From Halodesulfurarchaeum formicicum (GTDB taxonomy: Archaea > Halobacteriota > Halobacteria > Halobacteriales > Halobacteriaceae): DNA of 64,000 nucleotides. The notes under the pieces were generated by a model, which did no database searches, had not been told where the DNA came from, and saw only the letters and a list, made by a program, of their open reading frames with translations. The DNA is taken from positions 1,054,001 to 1,118,000 of the forward strand of contig NZ_CP016804.1 of assembly GCF_001886955.1 (NCBI RefSeq). The letters are read 5' to 3'. Position numbers and translations under genes: made by a program. Shown here piece after piece: positions 15,581-23,149 of the stretch (position 1 is the first letter of the stretch; each line of letters begins with the position of its first letter).

Positions 15581-16936
15581 TCAGTGCTCGATCGCTCCCG
15601 AGAGAACCTTCCCAGCCGTAAGGACGGGGTCCCAGGTCGGCCCGAACGGCGGCGCGTATGAAAGATCGAGTGACTCCAGTTCCTCGACGGTCATGCCCGC
15701 GTGCAGGGCAGTCGCGACGGTGTCGATACGCTTTGGAACTCCTTCCTCCCCCACCATACTCGCGCCGAGAACACGCCCCGTCGAACGATCCGCTGTAAGC
15801 GTCACGTCGATCGGGGACCCGCCGGGGTAATATCCGGCCCGGGACCGTGTGGTGATCGTCCGGGAGACCAAGTCGAACCCGGCTTCCGCCGCTCGCGTCT
15901 CGTCTAACAGCCCTGTCCGGGCTGCCTGCAGGTCGAAAGCTTTGACCGACGCCGTTCCAGCAATGTCCCCGACGGGTGTTGGATCGCCCGCTACCGTCTG
16001 GCCCACGGCTCGGCCAGCCCGATTTGCCGTCAGGGCGAGTGGAACATGTGTCGGTTCGCCCGTCACCGTGTGTGTCATCTCCGCACAATCACCGGCTGCG
16101 TAGACGTCCGCCGTCGAGGTGCGCCCGTACTCGTCGGTTGCAATGGCTCCACGCTCGCCGATTTCGATCCCGGCCGAGTCGGCCAGCGCGGTATTGGGGG
16201 CCACACCAGCACCAACCAGAACCATATCTACCGGTACTGTGCTGTCCGGTGTCTGGACCGCCGTGACAGATTCCGCCCCTTTAAATCCCTCGACGGTCGT
16301 ATCGAGGTGAACCGAGACGGTTTGCTCCCGGAGGTGTTCAGCCACTCGCTTCCCCACAGTTTCACCAAACGGGGCCAGGACGTGTGGCAACATCTCGAAG
16401 AGGTGGACATCGAGGCCGTGGGCGTGGAAGGCCTCTGCCATCTCGATGCCGACGTACCCCCCACCGACGATCCCGACCCGATCGATGCTGTCGTCGGAAT
16501 CGAGTCGGTTTTTGATCGCTTCTCCGTGCTCCATGTCATGCAACGTATAGACTCCGGCCAGATCGATCCCATCGATTGGGGGGACGATCGCACTGGCTCC
16601 GGTCGCGATCAGTAACTCGCCATAGGGCTGCTCGATGACGCCGTCCGGCCCATCGACGATTACGACCTGGTTCTCGGGCTCGATCGCGGTTACCTCGTGG
16701 TTGGTTCGCAGGTCGATGTTTCGCTCCTCCCGGAATTCCGTGGGGGTCACCGAGACCAACTCGTCGAGTGAATCGATCTCGCCCTTGACGTAATAGGGGA
16801 GCCCACAGGCGCCATACGAGACCCACTCGCCACGTTCGAAGACGACGATCTCCCGGTCTGGGGCCTCCCGTCTCGCCTTGCTGGCGGCACTCATTCCGGC
16901 AGCGTCCCCACCGACGACGACGAATGGATCAGTCAT
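15581..16936 (-). CDS. Pyridine nucleotide-disulfide oxidoreductase, CoA-disulfide reductase/NADH oxidase type
   Basis: This 451-residue FAD enzyme has the N-terminal FAD motif VVVGGDAAGMSAASKARR, the single redox cysteine in SYGACGLPYYVKGEID (the Cys43-type site of CoA-disulfide reductases and NADH oxidases), the NAD-binding block VGIVGGGYVGIEMAEAFHAHG and the second FAD motif TADVYAAGDCAEM. No rhodanese domain follows. Substrates could be CoA disulfide, oxygen or polysulfide; sequence alone does not decide. The ATG at 16934-16936 is chosen because the FAD motif starts directly after it. It lies upstream of the TrmB-like gene in the same direction. Confidence 0.87.
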   Translation of the reverse strand: MTDPFVVVGGDAAGMSAASKARREAPDREIVVFERGEWVSYGACGLPYYVKGEIDSLDELVSVTPTEFREERNIDLRTNHEVTAIEPENQVVIVDGPDGVIEQPYGELLIATGASAIVPPIDGIDLAGVYTLHDMEHGEAIKNRLDSDDSIDRVGIVGGGYVGIEMAEAFHAHGLDVHLFEMLPHVLAPFGETVGKRVAEHLREQTVSVHLDTTVEGFKGAESVTAVQTPDSTVPVDMVLVGAGVAPNTALADSAGIEIGERGAIATDEYGRTSTADVYAAGDCAEMTHTVTGEPTHVPLALTANRAGRAVGQTVAGDPTPVGDIAGTASVKAFDLQAARTGLLDETRAAEAGFDLVSRTITTRSRAGYYPGGSPIDVTLTADRSTGRVLGASMVGEEGVPKRIDTVATALHAGMTVEELESLDLSYAPPFGPTWDPVLTAGKVLSGAIEH

Positions 16937-17028
16937 GAACGAGCGAAAGCCCAGCGCGAAAATAAGCATTGTGACGGGTTGGCAACTTGGCGGCAAAATT
17001 TTGGTTTTGCGCCCGATAGCCCGATGAG

Positions 17029-17655
17029 ATGAAGACTGCCCCGTTTCGCGAATACACAGATGAGTACGAGGCCTGGTTCGAGACCTTCGAAGCGGCCTAC
17101 CAGTCCGAGGTGGCTGCCCTCGAGGCGCTCTGGGAGCCCAGTGCCCGGTCCCTGGAGGTCGGGGTTGGGACTGGTCAATTTGCGGCCCCGCTAGCTGTAT
17201 CGTACGGTATCGAGCCAGCTCCCGAGATGCTCGAACACGCCATCGATCGGGGGATCGCCTGTCTGCGTGGCGTTGGCGAACAGCTCCCGATTGCCAGTGA
17301 TAGCATGCGGTCAGTACTCATGGTGACGACCGTGTGTTTCTTCGAGGACCTCCCCGCCGCGTTGGCGGAGGCAAAACGGGTGCTCACCGACGGTGGACAG
17401 TTGCTCCTCGGATTCATCGACCGGGAAAGCAAGGTCGGCAAGCAATATCAGGCGATCAAAGACGAGAGTCCGTTCTACCGCAACGCGACCTTTTACACCA
17501 CCGACGAACTCTTATCGGCACTCCAGACCGCCGGCTTCGATCACTTCGAGACTCGACAGACGATCTTCGACCTGCCGGATCAACTGGACGGGCCTGATCC
17601 CGTTCGTGAAGGAACTGGCGAGGGCTCCTTCGTCGCGCTCAGCGCCAGAGCTTGA
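17029..17655 (+). CDS. Class I SAM-dependent methyltransferase
   Basis: The 208-residue protein has motif I SLEVGVGTGQFAAPL, a GIEPAPEMLEHA segment for the ribose-binding acidic loop, then VLMVTTVCFFEDLPAAL and LTDGGQLLLGFIDRES. This is the Methyltransf_11 layout. The motif-I aspartate is replaced by glutamate. The target is unknown. It is divergent from the flavoprotein gene (92 bases apart) and ends exactly against the stop codon of the trmO gene. Confidence 0.82.
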   Translation: MKTAPFREYTDEYEAWFETFEAAYQSEVAALEALWEPSARSLEVGVGTGQFAAPLAVSYGIEPAPEMLEHAIDRGIACLRGVGEQLPIASDSMRSVLMVTTVCFFEDLPAALAEAKRVLTDGGQLLLGFIDRESKVGKQYQAIKDESPFYRNATFYTTDELLSALQTAGFDHFETRQTIFDLPDQLDGPDPVREGTGEGSFVALSARA

Positions 17656-18048
17656 TTAGGCCTGATTGAGGTCCCGATGGAGCGTCGATTTGAGATCCAG
17701 CACGGGAGATCCGTCGATCATGTCGACCCCACGAACCCCGATTTCGGTTCCTGATACCTCGGTCACCGTACAGGGCGTAATGACGATGGGGTTGGGGCGG
17801 GCGGGAGATCGGGAGTTGAACACCCCTCGGCCCGGAACCTTGTCGAGTTCGAGCAGCGATCGATCCGCCTCGTCGGCGAACCACACGACAACGATTTCGT
17901 CCCCGGCCTCGATTCCCTGCAGCGCCTGTTCGTACGCCGGATCGATCTCGATAGTCCCCTCGATCTCGTCTTTCAATCCCTGGCTCGGCGCCTCCCGTGA
18001 GGTTTCGATCGGCGTGTGAACGGTGCCGATCGGCTCGATATCGAACAT
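17656..18048 (-). CDS. trmO: TsaA/TrmO family SAM-dependent tRNA methyltransferase
   Basis: This 130-residue protein is of the YaeB/TsaA/TrmO type. E. coli TrmO methylates N6 of t6A37 in tRNA. Visible blocks are FDIEPIGTVHTP at the start, VVVWFADEADRS, and the signature GRGVFNSRSPARPNPIVIT. Family SAM-binding residues sit in the SRSPxRPNPI loop. E. coli TrmO has an extra C-terminal domain that is absent here, so the archaeal substrate may differ. The start ATG at 18046-18048 is preferred over an upstream in-frame ATG at 18072 because the family begins at FxIxPIG. Confidence 0.87.
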   Translation of the reverse strand: MFDIEPIGTVHTPIETSREAPSQGLKDEIEGTIEIDPAYEQALQGIEAGDEIVVVWFADEADRSLLELDKVPGRGVFNSRSPARPNPIVITPCTVTEVSGTEIGVRGVDMIDGSPVLDLKSTLHRDLNQA

Positions 18049-18195
18049 GGCTTTATCTCGGTGGCCTGTCAAACAGTTCTTGTGGTCCGGCTGTGAGTCC
18101 GATAGCCGTGACAGACGAAAATAATCTGCTAGATCCCAAAACTTGCATTGCGATTAGCAAAGTTTTTCATTGTTCACCTGCAAGAATGGATTGCA

Positions 18196-18873
18196 ATGGC
18201 AGAAGACACCGAATCCGACACGCCACGGCTTTCCCTGATCGGGGACCGATTCCCCGACATGACGGTCGAAACGACCCACGGGACCAAGCGACTTCCCGAT
18301 GACTACGAGGACGAGTGGTTCGTCCTGTTCAGTCACCCAGGGGACTTTACCCCAGTCTGCACGACCGAGTTCGCCGCGTTCGAACAGCGCCGCGAGGAGT
18401 TCGAGGACCTCAACGCGAATCTCATCGGTCTCTCGGTCGATCGGATCCACTCTCATATCAAGTGGACCGACTGGATCGAGGAGGAGCTCGACATCGACAT
18501 CGGCTTCCCGATCATCGCGGACGAGACCGGGACGGTCGGCACCGAACTGGGTATGATTCATCCCGGCGACGGGACCAGCACGGTTCGGGCCGTGTTCCTC
18601 GTCGACCCCGAGGGAGTCATCCGTCAGATCCTCTACTACCCCAAGGAAATCGGCCGCAACATCGACGAGATCATCCGCTCGCTCGAAGCACTGCAGTTCA
18701 GCGACGCCGAAGGCGTCGCTACGCCCGCCGACTGGCCCGAGAACGACCTCTTCGGTGACAAGGTCCTTCTGCCGCCGCCCGGAACTGACGAGGACGCTGC
18801 GGCCCGCCTGGAGGAAGCAGCCGAGAAGGGGTACGACGCGAAAGACTGGTGGTTCACCCTTCGCGACCGATAG
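18196..18873 (+). CDS. 1-Cys peroxiredoxin (Prx6 type)
   Basis: The protein reduces hydrogen peroxide and organic peroxides. The peroxidatic cysteine is in the signature [19 protein letters not shown] near residue 52. The Prx6-type C-terminal extension includes [17 protein letters not shown] [19 protein letters not shown]. No second cysteine is present in the 225 residues, so it must be reduced by an outside thiol; thioredoxin encoded 3 kb upstream is one candidate. The ATG at 18196 is chosen because the upstream in-frame extension (from 18148) is unlike the family. Confidence 0.93.
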   Translation: MAEDTESDTPRLSLIGDRFPDMTVETTHGTKRLPDDYEDEWFVLFSHPGDFTPVCTTEFAAFEQRREEFEDLNANLIGLSVDRIHSHIKWTDWIEEELDIDIGFPIIADETGTVGTELGMIHPGDGTSTVRAVFLVDPEGVIRQILYYPKEIGRNIDEIIRSLEALQFSDAEGVATPADWPENDLFGDKVLLPPPGTDEDAAARLEEAAEKGYDAKDWWFTLRDR

Positions 18874-18998
18874 GCCATAGCACCCTAACGTACCCCGCCG
18901 TTTTGGCACCCCTGACACCCTCCTGTTTTGCGGTACCCCGCTGACATTCCCGTTTCCCCGAGCCAAACCTTGAGGATCGAGGCCTGCGAGGGGGCCGT

Positions 18999-20399
18999 AT
19001 GACCGACTCGGGACCCACACTGTTCTGGCATCGTCGCGATCTCCGCACAGTCGACAATCGTGGCCTGGACGCTGCGAGTGAACACGGACAGGTGATTCCT
19101 GTCGCTGTCGTCGATCCTGCAGTGAAAGCGTATGCGGGCTCCGCCCGCAGTGGGTTCTATTACGCATCACTCGCGTCGTTACAGCAAACCTATCGCGCGC
19201 TCGGGACTGATCTGGAAATCCGTCAGGGAGATCCACGGACTGTGCTCCCCGAATTGGCGGCGGAGACGGATGCCGAACGGCTCGTCTGGAACAGGGATTA
19301 CTCCAAATTGGCGAAAACGCGCGACGAGGCCGTTCGCGGTCGCCTTCCCGAGGCGGTGTCGGCCCTCGAAATTTCGGACATGACCCTTCACGAACCCGGT
19401 TCGATCCTGACCTCGGCTGGGGATCACTACTCGGTGTTCTCCTACTACTACAAGAAGTGGATCGATCGGGCCGCCCCCGCCCCCGCTCCCCAACCGTCTC
19501 CGGACGTGTTCGTCAACCGACAGGCACCTGATATCGGCGAGATACAGGCGTCGCCCGCCGACAATCTCCCACTCCCGGCCGGTCGACAGGCTGCACGGGA
19601 TCGAATGACCGCGTTCCTGGATGGCCCGATCTACGACTATGCCGACACCCGGGATCGGCCGGCCGCAGCCGGGACCTCGCGACTCTCTCAGGATCTGGCG
19701 TTCGGCTTGCTCGGGATTCGGGAACTTCGGAGCGCCGTCGACGAGGCGGACACCGCGGCACCCACCGAGACAGCGATGGATTCTGTCGAGGAGTATCGCC
19801 GTCAGCTTGCCTGGCGGGATTTCTACATCCAGGTACTCGACGCCCATCCCGAGACCGTTTCGGAGAACTTCAAGGACTTCGAGCACCCGATCGAGTGGCG
19901 GGCTGACCCGGAGGCGTTTCGAGCCTGGACCCAGGGCAAAACCGGCTATCCGATCGTCGACGCCGGCATGCGCCAGTTACAAGCCGAATCGTTCATGCAT
20001 AACCGGTTGCGAATGATCGTCGCCTCGTTTCTGACCAAGGATCTGCAACTCGACTGGCGAGAAGGGTATGCCTGGTTCCGCGAGCAACTCCTGGATCACG
20101 AGACCGCAAACGACGTCGGGGGGTGGCAGTGGGCGGCCTCAACCGGGACCGACGCCCAGCCGTACTTCCGAATCTTCAATCCGATGACCCAGGGCAAGCG
20201 TCACGACCCCGATGCCGAGTACATCAAAACCTACATCCCGGAGCTCCAGGGTGTCGCTCCCGAGGCCATCCATTCGTGGCCGGACCTCGACCAGGACAGA
20301 CGCGAGGAGTTGGCCCCTGACTACCCCGATCCGATCGTGGACCACGCCGAGCGCCGCGAGGAGACGATCGAGATGTTCGAACGGGCCCGGGGCGGGTAA
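18999..20399 (+). CDS. phr: Deoxyribodipyrimidine photolyase
   Basis: The 466-residue flavoprotein uses blue light to split cyclobutane pyrimidine dimers. The N-terminal photolyase domain starts FWHRRDLRTVDNRGLDAA. The FAD-binding part shows WRDFYIQVLDAHPE, MRQLQAESFMHNRLRMIVAS and the class I signature GWQWAASTGTDAQPYFRIFN. The CPD class I assignment comes from these motifs; a cryptochrome is less likely given complete conservation of the DNA-repair region. Its location between peroxiredoxin and superoxide dismutase fits a stress-defence neighbourhood. Confidence 0.94.
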   Translation: MTDSGPTLFWHRRDLRTVDNRGLDAASEHGQVIPVAVVDPAVKAYAGSARSGFYYASLASLQQTYRALGTDLEIRQGDPRTVLPELAAETDAERLVWNRDYSKLAKTRDEAVRGRLPEAVSALEISDMTLHEPGSILTSAGDHYSVFSYYYKKWIDRAAPAPAPQPSPDVFVNRQAPDIGEIQASPADNLPLPAGRQAARDRMTAFLDGPIYDYADTRDRPAAAGTSRLSQDLAFGLLGIRELRSAVDEADTAAPTETAMDSVEEYRRQLAWRDFYIQVLDAHPETVSENFKDFEHPIEWRADPEAFRAWTQGKTGYPIVDAGMRQLQAESFMHNRLRMIVASFLTKDLQLDWREGYAWFREQLLDHETANDVGGWQWAASTGTDAQPYFRIFNPMTQGKRHDPDAEYIKTYIPELQGVAPEAIHSWPDLDQDRREELAPDYPDPIVDHAERREETIEMFERARGG

Positions 20400-20454
20400 A
20401 TTGCACTGGCCAGAGTCTCCAAGCCGGTTTGCAAAGGGTCCCTGTGTGCCCCCT

Positions 20455-20470
20455 CACAAACGTTTATCCG
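20455..20470 (+). promoter_or_regulatory. Candidate TATA region of the superoxide dismutase gene
   Basis: CACAAACGTTTATCC is the only A/T-rich patch in the 105-base gap, and lies about 37-45 bases upstream of the sod ATG. That would give a leader of roughly 10-20 bases. A weaker candidate, GGTGTATTCCC, lies too near the start codon. Confidence 0.45.
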
Positions 20471-20504
20471 GATTCCAACCATTGACTCATGTGGTGTATT
20501 CCCA

Positions 20505-21119
20505 ATGAGCGAGCGTTCGCACCCCGAACTGCCGGAGTTGCCTTACGACTATGATGCCCTCGAACCACATATCTCCGAACAGGTACTCGAGTGGCACCAC
20601 GATACCCACCATCAGGGCTATGTCAACGGCCTGGACAGCGCCGAGGAGGCCCTGGCCGAGGCCCGCGAAACTGGAGAGACCCACGGCACGCAGGCGGCCC
20701 TCCGATCGGTGAGCCACAACGGCTCGGGCCACTATCTCCACACCATGTTCTGGGACAACATGTCTCCGAACGGCGGTGGAGAGCCCGAGGGCGCACTGCG
20801 AGAGCGTATCGAGGAGGACTTCGGCTCGTATGAGGCCTGGCGACAGGAATTCGAAGAAGCAGCCGGGTATTCAGCCGGTGGCTGGGCGCTACTGGTCTAT
20901 GATCCAGTCGCAAAACAGCTCCGCAACCTGGCCGTCCAGAAGCACAACGACGGTGCGCTATGGGGCGCACACCCCATCCTGGCCCTCGACGTGTGGGAGC
21001 ACTCCTACTACTTCGACTACGGCCCCGCCCGCGGCGAGTTCGTCGATGCCTTCTTCGAAGTAATCGACTGGGACGACGTCGCCGAGAACTTCGAGAAGGT
21101 CAGCTCCCGGGTCGAGTAA
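20505..21119 (+). CDS. sod: Superoxide dismutase, Fe/Mn type
   Basis: The enzyme dismutates superoxide in the cytoplasm. The 204-residue protein has LEWHHDTHHQGYVNGL with the first metal histidine, GSGHYLHTMFWDNMSPNGGG with the second, and the C-terminal metal site DVWEHSYYFDYG with aspartate and histidine. Halophilic archaeal enzymes of this type usually use manganese. A small conserved gene of unknown function follows 41 bases later, in the same direction. Confidence 0.95.
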   Translation: MSERSHPELPELPYDYDALEPHISEQVLEWHHDTHHQGYVNGLDSAEEALAEARETGETHGTQAALRSVSHNGSGHYLHTMFWDNMSPNGGGEPEGALRERIEEDFGSYEAWRQEFEEAAGYSAGGWALLVYDPVAKQLRNLAVQKHNDGALWGAHPILALDVWEHSYYFDYGPARGEFVDAFFEVIDWDDVAENFEKVSSRVE

Positions 21120-21160
21120 CGACCGGCAGCCTTACAAGTTCTAGCGCCGGCCCATTCTGT

Positions 21161-21430
21161 ATGCCGGTGCCCAAAGCCGAGTTCGAGACGATTCATCCCG
21201 CGACGTTCTACGAACCTGCCGATCTACTGGAGCCAGACCAGATGTACACGGTCTACGAAATTGCTCGGCTCCTGCAGGAACTCGACCCGGATGCGGAGAT
21301 CGACCAGGAGACCGAGGCGATCCTCCTGGACTGGGCGATCCCGTGGATCATGGTCCATGCGGACGATCTGGTCGTCGCCGAACCCCGTGCTGACGACGAG
21401 CCGGGTTACTACGGGCTCGCAACAGAGTGA
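21161..21430 (+). CDS. Small conserved haloarchaeal protein of unknown function
   Basis: This 89-residue acidic protein reads PKAEFETIHPATFYEPADLL, then DQMYTVYEIARLLQELDPDA and ILLDWAIPWIMVHADDLVVA. I recall a similar protein annotated only by a DUF number (possibly DUF5827) in many haloarchaea, so it is real, but no function is known. The ATG at 21161 is chosen over upstream in-frame starts, which lie inside sod. It may be cotranscribed with sod. Confidence 0.68.
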   Translation: MPVPKAEFETIHPATFYEPADLLEPDQMYTVYEIARLLQELDPDAEIDQETEAILLDWAIPWIMVHADDLVVAEPRADDEPGYYGLATE

Positions 21431-21534
21431 AGTCGGAAGAACGGCCCCGACCAACCGAGCCCCGGTAGCCCCTCACACGGCCCACTCGAAACATAACGGT
21501 TAAACACAGCAGGGGAATATGGTTGAGTGCACAC

Positions 21535-21609
21535 GCTCCGATAGTGTAGTCCGGCCAATCATATTGCCCTCTCGAGGCAATGACCAGGGTTCAAATCCCT
21601 GTCGGAGCA
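21535..21609 (+). tRNA. tRNA-Glu (anticodon CTC)
   Basis: The acceptor stem pairs GCTCCGA (21535-21541) with TCGGAGC (21602-21608), with discriminator A at 21609. The anticodon stem is TTGCC/GGCAA with loop CTCTCGA, giving anticodon CTC at 21571-21573, which reads GAG. The T arm CCAGGGTTCAAATCCCTG is complete (AGGG/CCCT stem with TTCAAAT loop). No intron is seen and the CCA end is not encoded. Confidence 0.95.
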
Positions 21610-21611
21610 TG

Positions 21612-21749
21612 CGAGACACGAACGGAGTGAGTGTCTCGATTCTGCGAGCGGTGTAACCGCGAGCATTACAGCGAAGGCCGTTGTTTTGGCCTGAGCGAAA
21701 CGCGCACGAAGGATTTGAAGTAGAGAAACGCGAGCGGAGCGAGCGTTTC
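21612..21749 (+). repeat. Two look-alike hairpins downstream of tRNA-Glu
   Basis: The first hairpin pairs CGAGACAC (21612-21619) with GTGTCTCG (21631-21638) around an 11-base loop GAACGGAGTGA. The second pairs GAAACGC (21725-21731) with GCGTTTC (21743-21749) around GAGCGGAGCGA. Stems differ while loops match at 9 of 11 positions, so this is a structural repeat. A shorter palindrome CGGTGTAACCG lies between them. The stretch up to the alcohol dehydrogenase stop codon has no credible gene. Confidence 0.7.
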
Positions 21750-21844
21750 GCGTGGTCCAACTACGTCCCGAAACGTGGCCACTCATGACCATCGGGGGTA
21801 TCAAAAAGTAGTATGATCACCCGAAAGAGCCGACCCTTACAGTT

Positions 21845-22897
21845 TCACTCGAAGTTGACGAGTGGTTTGATGACGTTGTCCTCTTTCCCGTCCATGAGCC
21901 AGAACGCCTCCTCGATATCCTCGAAGTCGAACTCGTGGGTCGTCATCTTGGTGGGATCGACGACGCCCTGATCGAGAAGTCGGAGCAGGCGCTTGAGGCG
22001 GAGGCGACCACCGGGACAGAGGTCGGTAACGATCGAGATCTCGGCCATGCCGACGCCCCACTCCTCACGCGGGACGTGGCGGAACTCCCCGTCGCCGTGG
22101 TAGCCGACGTTCGAGACGGTGCCTCCAGGCTTCGTGACCTTGATGGCGTCCTGGAAGGTTTGGTCGGCCCCAAGAGCCTCGATGGCCGAGTCGACGCCTT
22201 TGCCATCGGTTAATTCCATGATGGCCTCGACCGCATCCTCGTCTGCGAAGTCGACGACGTGGTCGGCCCCATACTCGCGTGCCAGTTCTTGGCGCTCCGG
22301 AACGGTTTCGACGGCGATGATCTCGCCCGCGCCCTGGAGTACAGCCCCTTTCGTAGCCATGAGGCCGACTGGACCCTGCGCGAAGACGGCGACCGTGCCA
22401 CCCATCGGAATGTCGGCGTTTTCAGCCCCTCTGAATCCAGTGGACATCATGTCCGTCGTGTAAGCAGCCTCGTGATCCGTGACGCCGTCGGGAATGTGCG
22501 CGAGGTTCCCATCGGCGTCGTTGACATGCACGTACTCCGCGAACGTGCCGTCCTTGACGTTAGCGAACTTCCACCCGCCGAGTGCTTGGTTTGACTGGGA
22601 TGGGTGTCCGGCTTGCGCGGCCTCCGAGTTCCAGTCGGGTGTGATCGCACCCACAACGACCCGATCCCCCGGTTCGAAATCCGTGACTTCCCCGCCGACT
22701 TCGTCGACCACGCCGACGATCTCGTGACCGAGCGTGAGGTCTTCGCGCTCGCCGATCGCACCATGAACTGTATGGGTGTCTGACGTGCAGATCAGCCCCT
22801 TGGTCGGCTTCAAAATCGCGTCCATCGGTCCCGGTTCCGGACGCTCTTTTTCGATGATGTCTGTCTCCCCGATCTCTGCCATGACAAATGCTCTCAT
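21845..22897 (-). CDS. Zinc-dependent secondary alcohol dehydrogenase (MDR superfamily)
   Basis: The 350-residue enzyme oxidises alcohols or reduces ketones/aldehydes with NAD(P). It resembles the tetrameric Thermoanaerobacter/Clostridium secondary alcohol dehydrogenases. Catalytic zinc ligands are visible: cysteine in ICTSDTHTVHG, His-Glu in LGHEIVGVVDEVG, and aspartate in YTTDMMSTGF. The cofactor site is GGTVAVFAQGPVGLMATKGA, where the usual GxGxxG is AQGPVG. The structural-zinc loop with four cysteines is absent, as in that subgroup. The ATG at 22897 has a GGGGA ribosome-binding site; an earlier ATG at 22918 is possible. Confidence 0.88.
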   Translation of the reverse strand: MRAFVMAEIGETDIIEKERPEPGPMDAILKPTKGLICTSDTHTVHGAIGEREDLTLGHEIVGVVDEVGGEVTDFEPGDRVVVGAITPDWNSEAAQAGHPSQSNQALGGWKFANVKDGTFAEYVHVNDADGNLAHIPDGVTDHEAAYTTDMMSTGFRGAENADIPMGGTVAVFAQGPVGLMATKGAVLQGAGEIIAVETVPERQELAREYGADHVVDFADEDAVEAIMELTDGKGVDSAIEALGADQTFQDAIKVTKPGGTVSNVGYHGDGEFRHVPREEWGVGMAEISIVTDLCPGGRLRLKRLLRLLDQGVVDPTKMTTHEFDFEDIEEAFWLMDGKEDNVIKPLVNFE

Positions 22898-22927
22898 ATT
22901 ACATTTCCCCATTAACATAATATTGGA

Positions 22928-22937
22928 CTATTTATAT
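22928..22937 (-). promoter_or_regulatory. TATA box of the alcohol dehydrogenase gene
   Basis: On the minus strand this reads ATATAAATAG, a near-consensus archaeal TATA box 31-40 bases before the ATG at 22897. That predicts a short leader containing the GGGGA ribosome-binding site. Confidence 0.7.
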
Positions 22938-22989
22938 GAATGTTAGGAAATGTTAGAACTCTGTCCAGAACGGAGAGAACGTGGCGTAT

Positions 22990-23008
22990 TGATGATCGGA
23001 ATTCATCA
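22990..23008. promoter_or_regulatory. Perfect inverted repeat upstream of the alcohol dehydrogenase promoter
   Basis: TGATGA (22990-22995) and TCATCA (23003-23008) form a 6-base inverted repeat with a 7-base spacer, about 53 bases upstream of the TATA box and about 25 bases before the left hairpin of the insertion sequence. It could be a regulator site for the dehydrogenase or lie at the insertion-sequence border. Confidence 0.35.
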
Positions 23009-23031
23009 TTATGGAAGTTTCAAGGCTAAAA

Positions 23032-23051
23032 CCCCGCCCTTCAGGGCGGGG
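23032..23051 (+). repeat. Left-end hairpin of the insertion sequence
   Basis: Eight perfect GC pairs, CCCCGCCC against GGGCGGGG, enclose the tetraloop TTCA. The core CGCCCTTCAGGGCGGGG recurs in the right-end hairpin. Confidence 0.8.
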
Positions 23052-23149
23052 ATACAGCCGACAACGCCTCAACTAACCACGTTCGATGGCACTGCCGGAT
23101 ATTCCACGCCCAGTCGTCACCCTTAATACACAATTCCTTATAATTGGTT

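Noticed and set aside
21500-21804. Minus-strand frames over and after tRNA-Glu
   Set aside because: They derive from antisense of the tRNA and the hairpins. Such frames appear as false genes next to tRNAs in many annotations.
21535-22000. An integrated provirus or plasmid at tRNA-Glu
   Set aside because: There is no integrase, no second copy of the tRNA 3' end in the window and no viral genes. Only hairpins and a dehydrogenase follow.
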